Positions 24,686 through 33,745 of a DNA stretch of 35,893 nt are shown here, piece by piece. Position 1 is the stretch's first letter; every line of letters starts with the position of its first letter. The notes under the pieces were generated by a model. It worked only from the letters and a program-made list of their open reading frames with translations. It did no database searches and had not been told where the DNA came from. This DNA is from CAZCFB01 sp964511535 (GTDB lineage Bacteria; Myxococcota_A; Polyangia; GCA-2747355; CAZCFB01): contig CAZEFW010000094.1 in NCBI GenBank assembly GCA_964511535.1, forward strand, positions 1 through 35,893, in the 5' to 3' direction. The translations under genes were made by a program, and so were the position numbers.

Positions 24686-24752
24686 TCTGGCATCCTGGCA
24701 TTCCGGCGTTCTGGCACGCTGGCATTCGCGCCCGGAGGGCGCGCTCAAACCC
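24686..24752. repeat. Composite dispersed repeat, copy 2
   Basis: The 44-base core (24686-24729) matches 19242-19285 with two mismatches. It is followed by the GCGCCC-GGA-GGGCGC hairpin at 24728-24742 and then CAAACCCC ending at 24752. The element's end overlaps the last codons and stop of the minus-strand lipoprotein gene at 24745. Confidence 0.85.
24728..24742 (-). terminator. Possible hairpin terminator of the minus-strand lipoprotein gene
   Basis: A perfect 6-bp stem with a 3-base loop directly follows the stop codon (24745-24747) on the minus strand, but no T-run follows. It also belongs to the composite repeat, so it may be an element feature rather than a terminator. Confidence 0.35.
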
Positions 24753-25311
24753 CGGCGTCTCCCTTGGGCGGCGGGTGACATCCCTTGGAGGTGACGGCGC
24801 ACTTGCCGCTCTCACAGCGCAGGTTGATGGAGGGCGCCGCGTCGCACAGCTTGGGGGTGTACTTGGAGGCGACGCTCTTGCAACCGCCCGTGTGGAACCG
24901 CAGCAGCAGGGCGTCGGCCAGCTTCTCGATGCTCTTGTTGACGCCCACGCCGCCGCCGGTGAGCAGCGGGTAGCAGCCGCACGAGGCGTAGTAGTAGAAG
25001 TCGGTCACCATGACGCAGTCAGCCACGGAGTTGCAGGCCCGGTTGGCCGGCACCGCGAGCAGCGCCTTGAACACGCCCGGCACCTTGTCGCAGGCCAGGG
25101 TCTTGGGATCGATGCCGCTGTCCGGCGCCGGCCCAAGCTCCTTGCCCGGCCCGGCCTCCTTGCCCGGCCCGACCTCTTTCCCCACCCCGACGTCCACCGC
25201 GGCGTCGACGCCGCCAGCGTCCACCTTCGTGCCCTTGCCCGAGTCATCGCTGCAAGCGGCAGCCACCAGCACCATTGCCAGGACCCCAAAGCCCGCCATC
25301 GTTCGATTCAT
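24745..25311 (-). CDS. Small cysteine-containing lipoprotein, unknown function
   Basis: The ATG at 25311, with GAGGAG 9 bases upstream, gives 188 residues. The lipoprotein signal MNRTMAGFGVLAMVLVAAAC is followed by an acidic tether with Gly-Pro-Gly-Lys-Glu repeats (GVGKEVGPGKEAGPGKELGP), closely like the DGPGKK tether of the NHL lipoprotein. The folded part (about 70-188) has about nine cysteines, including CNSVADCVMV, CGCYPL and CESGKC, and tyrosine-rich FYYYASC. No family is recognised; a disulfide-rich surface domain is likely. It is 35 bases after the YfcE-like gene (25347), so it may be co-transcribed with that gene and pepD. Its stop lies in the composite repeat. Confidence 0.72.
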   Translation of the reverse strand: MNRTMAGFGVLAMVLVAAACSDDSGKGTKVDAGGVDAAVDVGVGKEVGPGKEAGPGKELGPAPDSGIDPKTLACDKVPGVFKALLAVPANRACNSVADCVMVTDFYYYASCGCYPLLTGGGVGVNKSIEKLADALLLRFHTGGCKSVASKYTPKLCDAAPSINLRCESGKCAVTSKGCHPPPKGDAGV

Positions 25312-25346
25312 CTTCTCAGCTCCTCTCACGACTCCAGTGTCCCGGC

Positions 25347-25799
25347 TCAATCCAGGTACACGATGCGCGCCAACACCCGCTCCTGTTCCAGCTCCATCAG
25401 CCCCACGCTCACCGGCTTGAGCCCACGCCGCGGCCCCGCGCTGCCGGGGTTGAAGTAATACACCCCACCCCGCTGCTTCACCTCGGGCATGTGGGTGTGG
25501 CCGTGGATCACCGCCGCGAAGCCGGCCGCCACCGGGTCGAGGTCGAGCTCGCCCAGGATGTGCAGCGTGTAGATCATCCGCCCGTTCACCTCCACCGCCG
25601 CTGTCCAGGGCAGCGGCAGCGCCGAGCTGTCCATGTTGCCCCGCACCGCCAGCACCGGACAGATCTCCTCCAGCGCGGCGATGACCTCGCCGCTCCCCAC
25701 GTCCCCTGCATGGATGATCTGCTCGCACCCCTCGAGCGCGTCGAGCGCCGCCCGGCGCAGCATGCCGTGGGTGTCCGAGATGAGGCCGACCTTCGCCAT
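25347..25799 (-). CDS. YfcE/MJ0936-family metallophosphoesterase
   Basis: A 150-residue calcineurin-like phosphoesterase, short as is normal for the YfcE/MJ0936 family. The metal-binding signature is complete and in order: ISDTHG (5-12), HAGDVG, RGNMD, HGHTHMP and NPGS. These proteins hydrolyse phosphodiesters in vitro; the natural substrate is not known. The ATG at 25799 lies only 7 bases after the pepD stop (25807), so the two are clearly co-transcribed, pepD first. Confidence 0.9.
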   Translation of the reverse strand: MAKVGLISDTHGMLRRAALDALEGCEQIIHAGDVGSGEVIAALEEICPVLAVRGNMDSSALPLPWTAAVEVNGRMIYTLHILGELDLDPVAAGFAAVIHGHTHMPEVKQRGGVYYFNPGSAGPRRGLKPVSVGLMELEQERVLARIVYLD

Positions 25800-25806
25800 G
25801 GCCAGC

Positions 25807-27261
25807 TCAGGCCGACAGCTCGGCCAGCAACGCCTTGAGGAAGTCGTAGAACGGCCCCACCGAGCTGATCTTCATCTTCTCCGACGGTGAGTGCGGGTTA
25901 CGGATCTCCGGCCCGAACGAGAGCATGTCCATGCCGCCCATCTTCTCGCCGATGATGCCGCACTCCAGCCCGGCGTGGATCGCCTTGACCGCCGGCTCCG
26001 CGCCGGTCAGCCGCTGGTGCACCTCCTTGGCCAGCTTCAGCACCGGCGAGTCCATGTCGGGCTGCCACCCGGGGTAGCCGCCGTGGCTGTGAGGCTCTGC
26101 CCCGGCCAGCCGGGCCAGGGCGAAGATCCCCTGCTGCGCCTGGGCCAGCGCCGGCATCACCGACGACCGCGTGCTCTCCTGCAGCTTCGCGGCGCCCTCC
26201 TCCAGCTTCAACACCGCGAGGTTTGTGGAGGTCTCCACCAACCCCTCCACCGCCTGGCTCATGGCCAGCACGCCGTGGGGCAGCGCCGCCACCAGGTCGA
26301 GCAGCCGGTCGCGGCTGCGCGGCGCCAGCGGCTCGGACGCCTCACCCCCGGCCTCCACGGTGAAGGTGAAGCCGGCATCGGTCTTGCCATAGATCGCCGC
26401 CAGATCGGCGCGGAACTCGTCCGCGAGGGACCCTGCCGCGGCCGCCGCCTCCGCCGAGAGCAGCACCACCGCCGTGGCCTCCCGGGGGATGGCGTTGTGC
26501 TTGTCGCCGCCGGCAAAGTCCGCCAGGGCGAACTCGGCCACGCCCCGCAGCCTCGACAGGTACCACCCGAGGGCCTGGACCGCGTTGCCGCGTCCGGTGT
26601 TGATGTCGAGGCCGCTGTGGCCGCCCCTGAACCCGGCGAGGCGCAGCGTGTACGCCGCACCCTCGGCGGCCTGGCGCGCCACCGGCAGGGTGAGGTTGGT
26701 ATCCGAGCCGCCCGCGCACCCCACGTACACCTCCCCCTCCTCCTCCGAGTCGAGGTTCAGCATCGTCTTGCCGGTCACGAAGCCCGACTCCAGGCCCTGG
26801 GCGCCGGTGAGCCCTGTCTCCTCGTCGATGGTGAACAGCAGCTCCAGCGGGCCGTGCGCGGCGTCGGGGTCCTCCGCCACGGCCATGGACGCGGCCAGCC
26901 CCACGCCGTTGTCCGCCCCCAGGGTGGTGCCGTTGGCCCCGAGCCAGTCCCCGTCCCGGACCACCGGGATGGGATCATTGTCGAAATCATGGGGCGAATC
27001 CGAGTCCTTCTCGCCCACCATGTCCAGGTGCCCCTGGAGCACCACCACCGGGCCGTCCTCCCGGCCCGCCGTGCCCGGGACCTGCACCACCAGGTTGCCC
27101 AGGCTGTCCTCCTTGATGCCGTAGCCACGCTCGCCGGCCCAGGCTTTTACATGGTCCGAGGCCTGCTTTTCATTGCGCGAACAGCGCGGGATGCGGGTGA
27201 AGGCCTCGAAGTGGGAAAAGAGCAGCGCGGGCTCGAGGCCCTGGAAGGGCGAGTCACTCAT
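25807..27261 (-). CDS. pepD: Aminoacyl-histidine dipeptidase (M20 peptidase)
   Basis: A 484-residue cytoplasmic dipeptidase of the PepD family, which splits dipeptides such as Xaa-His. Family zinc-site residues are visible: QGHLDMVGEK (His78, Asp80), LGADNG (Asp117) and FTIDEETG (Glu147, Glu148), then LNLDSEEEGEV, GGHSGLDINTGRGNA and the late HAGLECG. Length is as usual. The ATG at 27261 has AAGGAGAG 8-10 bases upstream; a start at 27300 would add 13 residues and has no such site. It heads a minus-strand operon with the YfcE-like gene, and diverges from the MshEN gene across 172 bases. Confidence 0.93.
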   Translation of the reverse strand: MSDSPFQGLEPALLFSHFEAFTRIPRCSRNEKQASDHVKAWAGERGYGIKEDSLGNLVVQVPGTAGREDGPVVVLQGHLDMVGEKDSDSPHDFDNDPIPVVRDGDWLGANGTTLGADNGVGLAASMAVAEDPDAAHGPLELLFTIDEETGLTGAQGLESGFVTGKTMLNLDSEEEGEVYVGCAGGSDTNLTLPVARQAAEGAAYTLRLAGFRGGHSGLDINTGRGNAVQALGWYLSRLRGVAEFALADFAGGDKHNAIPREATAVVLLSAEAAAAAGSLADEFRADLAAIYGKTDAGFTFTVEAGGEASEPLAPRSRDRLLDLVAALPHGVLAMSQAVEGLVETSTNLAVLKLEEGAAKLQESTRSSVMPALAQAQQGIFALARLAGAEPHSHGGYPGWQPDMDSPVLKLAKEVHQRLTGAEPAVKAIHAGLECGIIGEKMGGMDMLSFGPEIRNPHSPSEKMKISSVGPFYDFLKALLAELSA

Positions 27262-27324
27262 GGTTCTCTCCTTGGCTAGTGCGTCGTCTCGGGGAGTCAA
27301 TCAAGTGGCTCTCCCGGCTGTCAA

Positions 27325-27351
27325 TTGATATCCTGTGGCGCTCGTTAGAAT
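27325..27351 (+). promoter_or_regulatory. Possible promoter for the MshEN-domain gene
   Basis: TTGATA (27325-27330), 15 bases, then TAGAAT (27346-27351), about 80 bases before the gene. The spacer is short. TCAATTGA at 27321-27328 is a perfect palindrome overlapping the -35, and the minus strand has TTGACA (27324 down to 27319) at the same place, so pepD could share this control region. Confidence 0.4.
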
Positions 27352-27433
27352 AGGTTGTGCGGGCCGGAATGCAACGGGCGCCGGGCGGTCAATGACGCCC
27401 GAGAGGCGTTGCGGGTCCATGTCAGGAGGCGAG

Positions 27434-28609
27434 ATGACCAAGGACAGGTTGACCGAGCTGCTGGTCAAGACCGGTATGCTCAACAACGAGAACCTCCAGC
27501 GCGCCGTGGCAGCGCAGAAACTGCATGGAGGCGACCTCGGCAGGACCCTGGTGGAGATGGGGTTCATCTCGGAGGAGACCCTGGTTCGAGCTTACGCCAC
27601 CCTCTACAGCATGCAGGCGGTCACTCTCACCCCCCAGAAGCTGGACGTCGACGTGATCAAGATGCTGCCCAAGGCGGTGGCCGAGAAGTGGGGCGTCATC
27701 CCGTTCCGCGTGGACCAGGGCAAGAAGTACCTCGACGTGGCCCAGTCTGATCCGACCAACCTCGACGCCACCGACGAGATCCGCCGGGCGACCAAGTACA
27801 CGGTGCGCTTCTTCCTCGCCACCCGCAGCTCGATCCAGAACTCGCTGAACTTCGCCTACTACTCGGATAACCTGACCAACGTGGGCATAGGCAACGAGGT
27901 CGAGTTCACCTTCGGCAAGGAGGGCGACGGTCTCGAGATGTCCTCGGGCGGCTACGCCAAGGGGACGGTGCCCAGGGGCGGACCGGGCCAGCAGGCGGGC
28001 CAGCAGGCGGGCCAGCAGGGGGGGCCGCAGGGGGGCCAGCAGGGCCTCCCGATGCAGGACATGGCCACCGGCGCCACTTACCAGCCGCCGGCCGACGAGG
28101 GGCTCTCCTTCGGCGAGACGGGGTCTCAGACGCCCCTGCCGATGACCGGGAACTTCCACGGCGAGATGTCCCCCGTGCCCCAGAACACCGAGGAGTCGGT
28201 GGCCCGAGAGCCCCCGACCCAGATGGCGCCCAAGCCGCCACCACGGGACGAGCTGCTCGACGAGAAGCTGGGCCGCTCGGGCAGCCTCGGTGTGGAGGAT
28301 AACGGTCCCCGAGAGATCCAGATCGAGCTGGGCGGGCCGGGCTCCGTGGCCATGAAGATGCCACCGCCGCCGCCGACGCCCGATTCGGGGCTGGAGCACA
28401 CGGCGCCGGGGTGGCCGGCCGAGGGCCTGCCCAACATCTCCCTGTCGGAGCTGGTGACCCAGGTGGAGGATCTAACGGCGGGGGCGGACAGCCTGGAGGA
28501 GGCCATCTCCATCAACCGCAGCGTGCTCGAGGCGCTCCTGCGGCTGCTGATCACCAAGGGCGTGCTGAGCCGGGATGAGGCCATGTCCCTGGTGCAGAAG
28601 AAAGAGTAG
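27434..28609 (+). CDS. Stand-alone GspE/PilB N-terminal (MshEN-type) domain protein
   Basis: The ATG at 27434 follows AGGAGG closely, giving 391 residues; an in-frame ATG at 27419 lies within the site and 27335 adds 33 residues. The first ~150 residues match the T2SS/pilus ATPase N-terminal domain (KDRLTELLVKTGMLNNENLQRA, GGDLGRTLVEMGFISEETLVRAYATLY, IKMLPKAVAEKWGVIPFR). This domain binds c-di-GMP in some members. The ATPase itself is missing. The middle is a Gly/Gln/Pro linker (GQQAGQQAGQQGGPQGGQQ) and the end is a small helical unit (LSELVTQVEDL...RSVLEALLRLLITKGVLSRDEAMSLV). It could be an adaptor or sensor for a motility or secretion machine. It starts a single-gene unit. Confidence 0.82.
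   Translation: MTKDRLTELLVKTGMLNNENLQRAVAAQKLHGGDLGRTLVEMGFISEETLVRAYATLYSMQAVTLTPQKLDVDVIKMLPKAVAEKWGVIPFRVDQGKKYLDVAQSDPTNLDATDEIRRATKYTVRFFLATRSSIQNSLNFAYYSDNLTNVGIGNEVEFTFGKEGDGLEMSSGGYAKGTVPRGGPGQQAGQQAGQQGGPQGGQQGLPMQDMATGATYQPPADEGLSFGETGSQTPLPMTGNFHGEMSPVPQNTEESVAREPPTQMAPKPPPRDELLDEKLGRSGSLGVEDNGPREIQIELGGPGSVAMKMPPPPPTPDSGLEHTAPGWPAEGLPNISLSELVTQVEDLTAGADSLEEAISINRSVLEALLRLLITKGVLSRDEAMSLVQKKE
27984..28045 (+). repeat. Short tandem repeat in the MshEN protein linker
   Basis: Three near-identical 12-bp units around GGGCCAGCAGGC, followed by degenerate copies, encode the Gly-Gln-Gln-Ala linker. It is in-frame and probably a flexible spacer. Confidence 0.7.
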
Positions 28610-28618
28610 CGCGAAGAC

Positions 28619-28645
28619 CAGCCGTGGAGGCGGTCCTCGCGGCTG
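28619..28645. terminator. Hairpin between convergent genes
   Basis: CAGCCG and CGGCTG pair, with an inner GAGG/CCTC stem and bulges around a CGGT loop, between the stops at 28609 (plus) and 28653 (minus). No T-run follows, so it may end transcription weakly in either direction. Confidence 0.45.
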
Positions 28646-28652
28646 CCAAAGT

Positions 28653-29579
28653 TCAGTCGAGCCACAGATGGAAGATATGCCGCGCGTTGAACGGCAGCAG
28701 CCCGTGCCGGCCGAAGCCGCGCAGCGCAGCCCCGTTTGAGACCTGCGTCGAGGTCACCAACACCTCTCCCCCGAGCAGCCGCTCGCACCCCTGCATCAGC
28801 GCGTCCACCACCCGTCGACCCCGGAACCGCGGGTGCACCGCCACCAGCGCCACGAGCCCCACCTCGAGCGCCGCGTCCGTCACCAGGTGAGTCGCCAGCC
28901 CCGCCACCTGGCCGTCCACCTCGGCCAGGGCCAGGCTCCCGTGCCCGTCGGTCATGGCGTTCTTGACCCAGGAAGTGTAGACGCCGTGGGCCTTGCCCTC
29001 CGGGATCCGCGCGTCGCGGAAGAACCGGTTGCGGGTGAACCCGTGGGCGATCTCCACCAGCGCCTCCTCGTCCTCGGGCCTCGCCCTGCGGACCACCAGC
29101 TCGGGCACTCCGGGCGGCCGGCGCAGAGGCAGGGGCCGGCCCAGCTCCACCGAGGTGTCCACCAGCCGCGCGCCCAGGTCGGTTAGCGCCCCGAGGGTGG
29201 AGACCCAGGCCGCGGGCAGGCGGCCGCTCAGCAGGGTCACGCCCAGCTCACGGCACCGCTGGATGGTGGCCTCCAGCAACCCCAGGAAGTCGCGCCCGGG
29301 GGGCCCCTCCGGGTCCTCCGCGCGGTAGATCCGGGTCAGATCCGCGCAGCGATGGCCGAAGTGTTCCGTGTCCCAGTCCAGGGGCCGCACCAGGGTGACA
29401 CCCGCCTCGCACGCCAGGCCCCAGGAGCCGGCGTCCATGGCGCTGGCCAGCCGTGTGCGCTCCCGCGCCCGGTGCAGGTCCGCCAGCGCCGGGGCGCGCA
29501 GCAGGCCGGCGAACTCCTGGTCGCTGGTCAGGGCCGGGTGCTCCAGGTGGTGCAGGGACAGCGGCTCCGGTGTGCTCAT
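28653..29579 (-). CDS. GNAT-family N-acetyltransferase
   Basis: The ATG at 29579 gives 308 residues; there is no strong ribosome-binding site. The C-terminal half (about 160-300) is a GNAT fold with the acetyl-CoA motif region LVALVAVHPRFRGRRVVDALMQG, preceded by VVRRARPEDEEALVEIAHG and SLALAEVDGQVAGLATHL. The N-terminal half (about 1-150) carries a TEHFGHRCADLTRIY segment of the kind found in WecD/TDP-fucosamine acetyltransferases, so an amino-sugar substrate is possible. That assignment is weak. It is convergent with the MshEN gene and divergent from tig, with 127 bases to the tig start. Confidence 0.8.
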   Translation of the reverse strand: MSTPEPLSLHHLEHPALTSDQEFAGLLRAPALADLHRARERTRLASAMDAGSWGLACEAGVTLVRPLDWDTEHFGHRCADLTRIYRAEDPEGPPGRDFLGLLEATIQRCRELGVTLLSGRLPAAWVSTLGALTDLGARLVDTSVELGRPLPLRRPPGVPELVVRRARPEDEEALVEIAHGFTRNRFFRDARIPEGKAHGVYTSWVKNAMTDGHGSLALAEVDGQVAGLATHLVTDAALEVGLVALVAVHPRFRGRRVVDALMQGCERLLGGEVLVTSTQVSNGAALRGFGRHGLLPFNARHIFHLWLD

Positions 29580-29625
29580 GCCAGCACAGTAGCCTGGCCC
29601 GGAGCCGGGTGCCAATACTCCGGTG

Positions 29626-29653
29626 TTGACAGTAATACCGTCCATGGTAGAAA
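29626..29653 (+). promoter_or_regulatory. Sigma-70-like promoter for tig-clpP-clpX
   Basis: A perfect TTGACA (29626-29631), 16 bases, then TAGAAA (29648-29653; four of six). The start of tig is at 29707, about 50 bases downstream. No heat-shock (sigma-32) consensus is apparent nearby. Confidence 0.55.
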
Positions 29654-29706
29654 CCTCACTCCGCTCCGACCCCGGAGCCGACCTTATTTCTGAAGGGATA
29701 CGATCA

Positions 29707-31191
29707 ATGAGCGAGACCACCGAAGAGACCAGGAACGAGACCGAGCAGACCCCCGCCCCCGAGGAGGCCGTTGAAGCGGCCGCCGAGGAGGAGCAGCAGC
29801 AGGCCGATCCGGCCAGCGACGCCGACGACAGCGGCGAGGCGGATGACGACGACCTGGATGACAGCCTGGGCGTCGAGGTCACCGAGGTCAGCGACGTGGA
29901 GCGTCGCCTGGACGTGGAGGTCCCCTGGGAAGAGGTGCAGGTGAAGGTGGACGAGGCGTACAAGGGCCTGAGCAAGGGCCTGACCATCAAGGGGTTCCGC
30001 AAGGGCAAGGTGCCCAAGCGCATGGTGCAGCAGCTGTTCGGCAAACACATCAAGCGCGAGGTGGTGCAGCTGCTGGTGCAGGAGAGCATCGAGCGCGCCG
30101 TGCACCGCGCCGACATCAAGGTCGTGGGCGAGCCCAAGCTCGACCTCCCCGAGGAGGGGATCACCGATAACGAGCCGTTCAAGTACTCGGCGACCTTCGA
30201 GATCGTGCCCGTGATCACCGTGAAGGATTACTTCGGCCTGGAGGTCACGGCGCCGAAGAACCCTGTGTCCGATGAGGACGTGCAGGCGGCGCTGGAGGCC
30301 AAGCAGCGCGAGCTGACCGACTACCGCTCGGTGGATGGCCGGCCCAGCCAGGCCGGCGACGTGCTGCTCATCGACATCCTGGGCAAGTTGGGCGACGAGC
30401 CCCTCGACCTGCAGGGCCGCACCGTGGACCTGTCCGAGGACGCCAACGACATCCTGCCAGGGCTGAAGGATAAGCTCACCGGGATCCCCGCTGACCAGGA
30501 AGAGGTGGACGTCGAGCTGGAGATCCCCGGCATGGAGGACCAGCCGGCCCAGAAGGCGCGCCTGCTGGTGACGATCCAGGACGTCAAGGAGAAGGTCGTC
30601 CCTGCCATCGACGACGACCTGGCCAAGGACACAGGCGAGGCCGAGACCCTCGAGGAGCTGCGCGGCGTGCTGCGCAAGAAGCTCGAGGAGGAGGAAGAGG
30701 GCCGCGCCAAGGAGGCCGCCAAGAAGCAGCTGGTGCGCCAGATCATCGAGGGCAACGACGTCCCGGTGGCCCCCGCGCTGGTGGAGCGCTACGTCGAGCA
30801 GCGGCTGCAGCTGCAGCGGCTGATGAGCGGGCGCCAGGCGGACCAGGCGTCCCCCGAGGACGAGGCGCTCAAGGAGATGCTTCGCCCCGAGGGCGTGGAG
30901 GTCGTGCAGTCCGGGCTGGTGCTCGAGGCGATCTCCAAGCAGGAGGAGATCGAGGTCTCCGAGGAGGAGCTCAACGCCGAGCTGGAGCGCCTGGCAGGGG
31001 AGCGTGACGTCAACGTCGCGCGTATCAAGAGCGAGTACGACAAGGAGGGCCGCCTGGAGTCTCTGGAGCGGCGCCTGGTAGAGGACAAGACGCTTGACCT
31101 GCTGGTCTCCAAGAGTCAGATAATTATAGAGGAAAAATCAGAAGATACTCCTGCAGACCAGCCAGAGGAAACAGAGGCGGAGCAAGAATGA
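29707..31191 (+). CDS. tig: Trigger factor chaperone
   Basis: The ATG at 29707 gives 494 residues; the visible start at 29623 would add 28 unrelated residues. A 54-residue acidic extension (SETTEETRNETEQTPAPEE... DDDDLDDSLG) precedes the usual beginning VEVTEVSDVERRLDVEVPWEEV. The ribosome-binding signature GFRKGKVP is at 96-103. A PPIase (FKBP) region follows (about 205-290), then the long helical C-terminal arm, ending acidic (EDTPADQPEETEAEQE). Trigger factor binds nascent chains at the ribosome exit. Its stop overlaps the clpP start (ATGA at 31188-31191), so it is translationally coupled, the common tig-clpP-clpX order. Confidence 0.95.
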   Translation: MSETTEETRNETEQTPAPEEAVEAAAEEEQQQADPASDADDSGEADDDDLDDSLGVEVTEVSDVERRLDVEVPWEEVQVKVDEAYKGLSKGLTIKGFRKGKVPKRMVQQLFGKHIKREVVQLLVQESIERAVHRADIKVVGEPKLDLPEEGITDNEPFKYSATFEIVPVITVKDYFGLEVTAPKNPVSDEDVQAALEAKQRELTDYRSVDGRPSQAGDVLLIDILGKLGDEPLDLQGRTVDLSEDANDILPGLKDKLTGIPADQEEVDVELEIPGMEDQPAQKARLLVTIQDVKEKVVPAIDDDLAKDTGEAETLEELRGVLRKKLEEEEEGRAKEAAKKQLVRQIIEGNDVPVAPALVERYVEQRLQLQRLMSGRQADQASPEDEALKEMLRPEGVEVVQSGLVLEAISKQEEIEVSEEELNAELERLAGERDVNVARIKSEYDKEGRLESLERRLVEDKTLDLLVSKSQIIIEEKSEDTPADQPEETEAEQE

Positions 31192-31808
31192 GCGACCTTC
31201 CCCCCGAGATCACCAGCACCATCATCCCCACTGTCATCGAGCAGACCCACCGCGGCGAGCGCGGCTGGGACATCTTCTCCAGGCTCCTGAAGGACCGGAT
31301 CATTTTCCTGGGGACCCAGGTCAACGATGACATCGCCAACCTGGTCATCGCCCAGATGCTCTACCTGGAGTCCGAGGACCCGGACAAGGACATCATGCTG
31401 TACATCAACTCCCCGGGCGGCGTGGTCACCGCGGGGCTGGCGATGTACGACACCATACAGCATGTGAAGTGCGACGTCTCCACCATCTGCATGGGCCAGG
31501 CAGCCTCCATGGGGGCGCTGCTGCTCACCGCGGGGACCACGGGCAAGCGCTTCGCCCTGCCCCACGCGCGGATCCTGATCCACCAGCCGCTGGGCGGCTT
31601 CTCGGGCCAGGCCACGGACATCGACATCCAGGCCAAGGAGATCCTGCGCACCCGGGCCAAGCTCAACGAGATCCTGGCCAAGCACACCGGGCAGGACCTG
31701 AAGAAGGTGAGCAAGGACACCGACCGCGACTACTACATGTCAGCGGAGGAGGCCCAGGAGTACGGCCTGGTGGACGAGGTCCTTGTGCCCAAGGCGGCGG
31801 AGGAGTAG
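31188..31808 (+). CDS. clpP: ATP-dependent Clp protease proteolytic subunit
   Basis: A 206-residue serine protease subunit that forms the two-ring barrel of the Clp protease. The catalytic triad is Ser107 (GQAASMGA), His132 (ILIHQPLGG) and Asp181 (DTDRDYYMS), with the same residue spacing as E. coli ClpP (25 and 49). The short N-terminal part (MSDLPPEITSTIIPTVIEQT) resembles the usual propeptide-like lead. The start overlaps tig by 4 bases; clpX follows after 3 bases. Confidence 0.97.
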   Translation: MSDLPPEITSTIIPTVIEQTHRGERGWDIFSRLLKDRIIFLGTQVNDDIANLVIAQMLYLESEDPDKDIMLYINSPGGVVTAGLAMYDTIQHVKCDVSTICMGQAASMGALLLTAGTTGKRFALPHARILIHQPLGGFSGQATDIDIQAKEILRTRAKLNEILAKHTGQDLKKVSKDTDRDYYMSAEEAQEYGLVDEVLVPKAAEE

Positions 31809-31811
31809 CCC

Positions 31812-33071
<1,260 letters not shown>

Positions 33072-33111
33072 TCAAAGAAAACAAGAAACCAGAAACTAGA
33101 AAATCGGAATG

Positions 33112-33149
33112 AAAAATGGCTCTGGCCCAGTGTGGACTGAGCCATTTTT
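33112..33149. terminator. Strong bidirectional rho-independent terminator
   Basis: AAAAATGGCTC (33112-33122) pairs perfectly with GAGCCATTTTT (33139-33149) over 11 bp, with a 16-base loop. The plus strand continues as a T-run, and the A-run at the left makes a T-run for the minus strand. It ends both clpX and the opposing YkgJ-like gene (stop at 33170). Confidence 0.93.
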
Positions 33150-33169
33150 TATTTCTTGTTCCTTGTTCC

Positions 33170-33745
33170 TCATTTTTTTTTTGGCTCCTCCCCCACCTCC
33201 TCCCACCGCAACGGCCGCTCCTTCATCAGCTCCTCGAACGCTTCCGTATCCCAGCACATCTGCGCCTGACACTGGCGTGGGCGGTTTTGGTGAATGGCGC
33301 ATGCGGCCGGCGGGCCTTGCAGAAACGGACAGACCCCCTCGGCGGTGGTATCGACCTTTACCAGCTCCTGCTCCAGCGCCACCTCCTTGCCCTGGTAATG
33401 GTCGAAGACCCGCGTTCCGGGCTTGTACCTGAGCAGCGCGGAGCGCGGGATGATCCCGTCGCGTACGAGGGCCTCGTCGCCCGGATAGAGCGTGGGGCCC
33501 GAATTGCGGCAGCAGGTGCCGCACCGCATGCAGTAGGGCCGCGTGCCGTAGGCCACCTTGCGCACCAGCTGCTCCAGCGCTGCCGAGCGCAGCTTCGGCG
33601 ACATGGCGTCCCAGCGCCTCTCGAGGTCGCGGTACGCCTCGTGCTCGCCCAGGATCACGCTGGCCACCTCCACTGGCGCCTTCGACCCCACCGAGCGGAG
33701 CCAGAAGCGAAGCAGGTCGTGGGCCTGTTCTGACAGGTCACTCAA
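33170..33745 (-). CDS. YkgJ-family cysteine cluster protein
   Basis: The protein has a C-x2-C-x2-CC cluster (CMRCGTCC; Cys72, 75, 78, 79 from the TTG start at 33745), then later cysteines in CPFL, CAIH, CQAQMC, as in YkgJ/UPF0153 zinc or iron-sulfur binding proteins. Start is uncertain: TTG 33745 (after GAAGAG, giving 191 residues) overlaps the upstream gene by 8 bases and fits the conserved region; ATG 33805 would translate about 20 residues of the previous gene's frame and looks spurious. The function of the family is unknown. It ends in Lys-Lys-Lys, encoded by a T-run next to the terminator at 33112-33149, and is co-transcribed with the zinc-ribbon gene. Confidence 0.75.
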   Translation of the reverse strand: MSDLSEQAHDLLRFWLRSVGSKAPVEVASVILGEHEAYRDLERRWDAMSPKLRSAALEQLVRKVAYGTRPYCMRCGTCCRNSGPTLYPGDEALVRDGIIPRSALLRYKPGTRVFDHYQGKEVALEQELVKVDTTAEGVCPFLQGPPAACAIHQNRPRQCQAQMCWDTEAFEELMKERPLRWEEVGEEPKKK

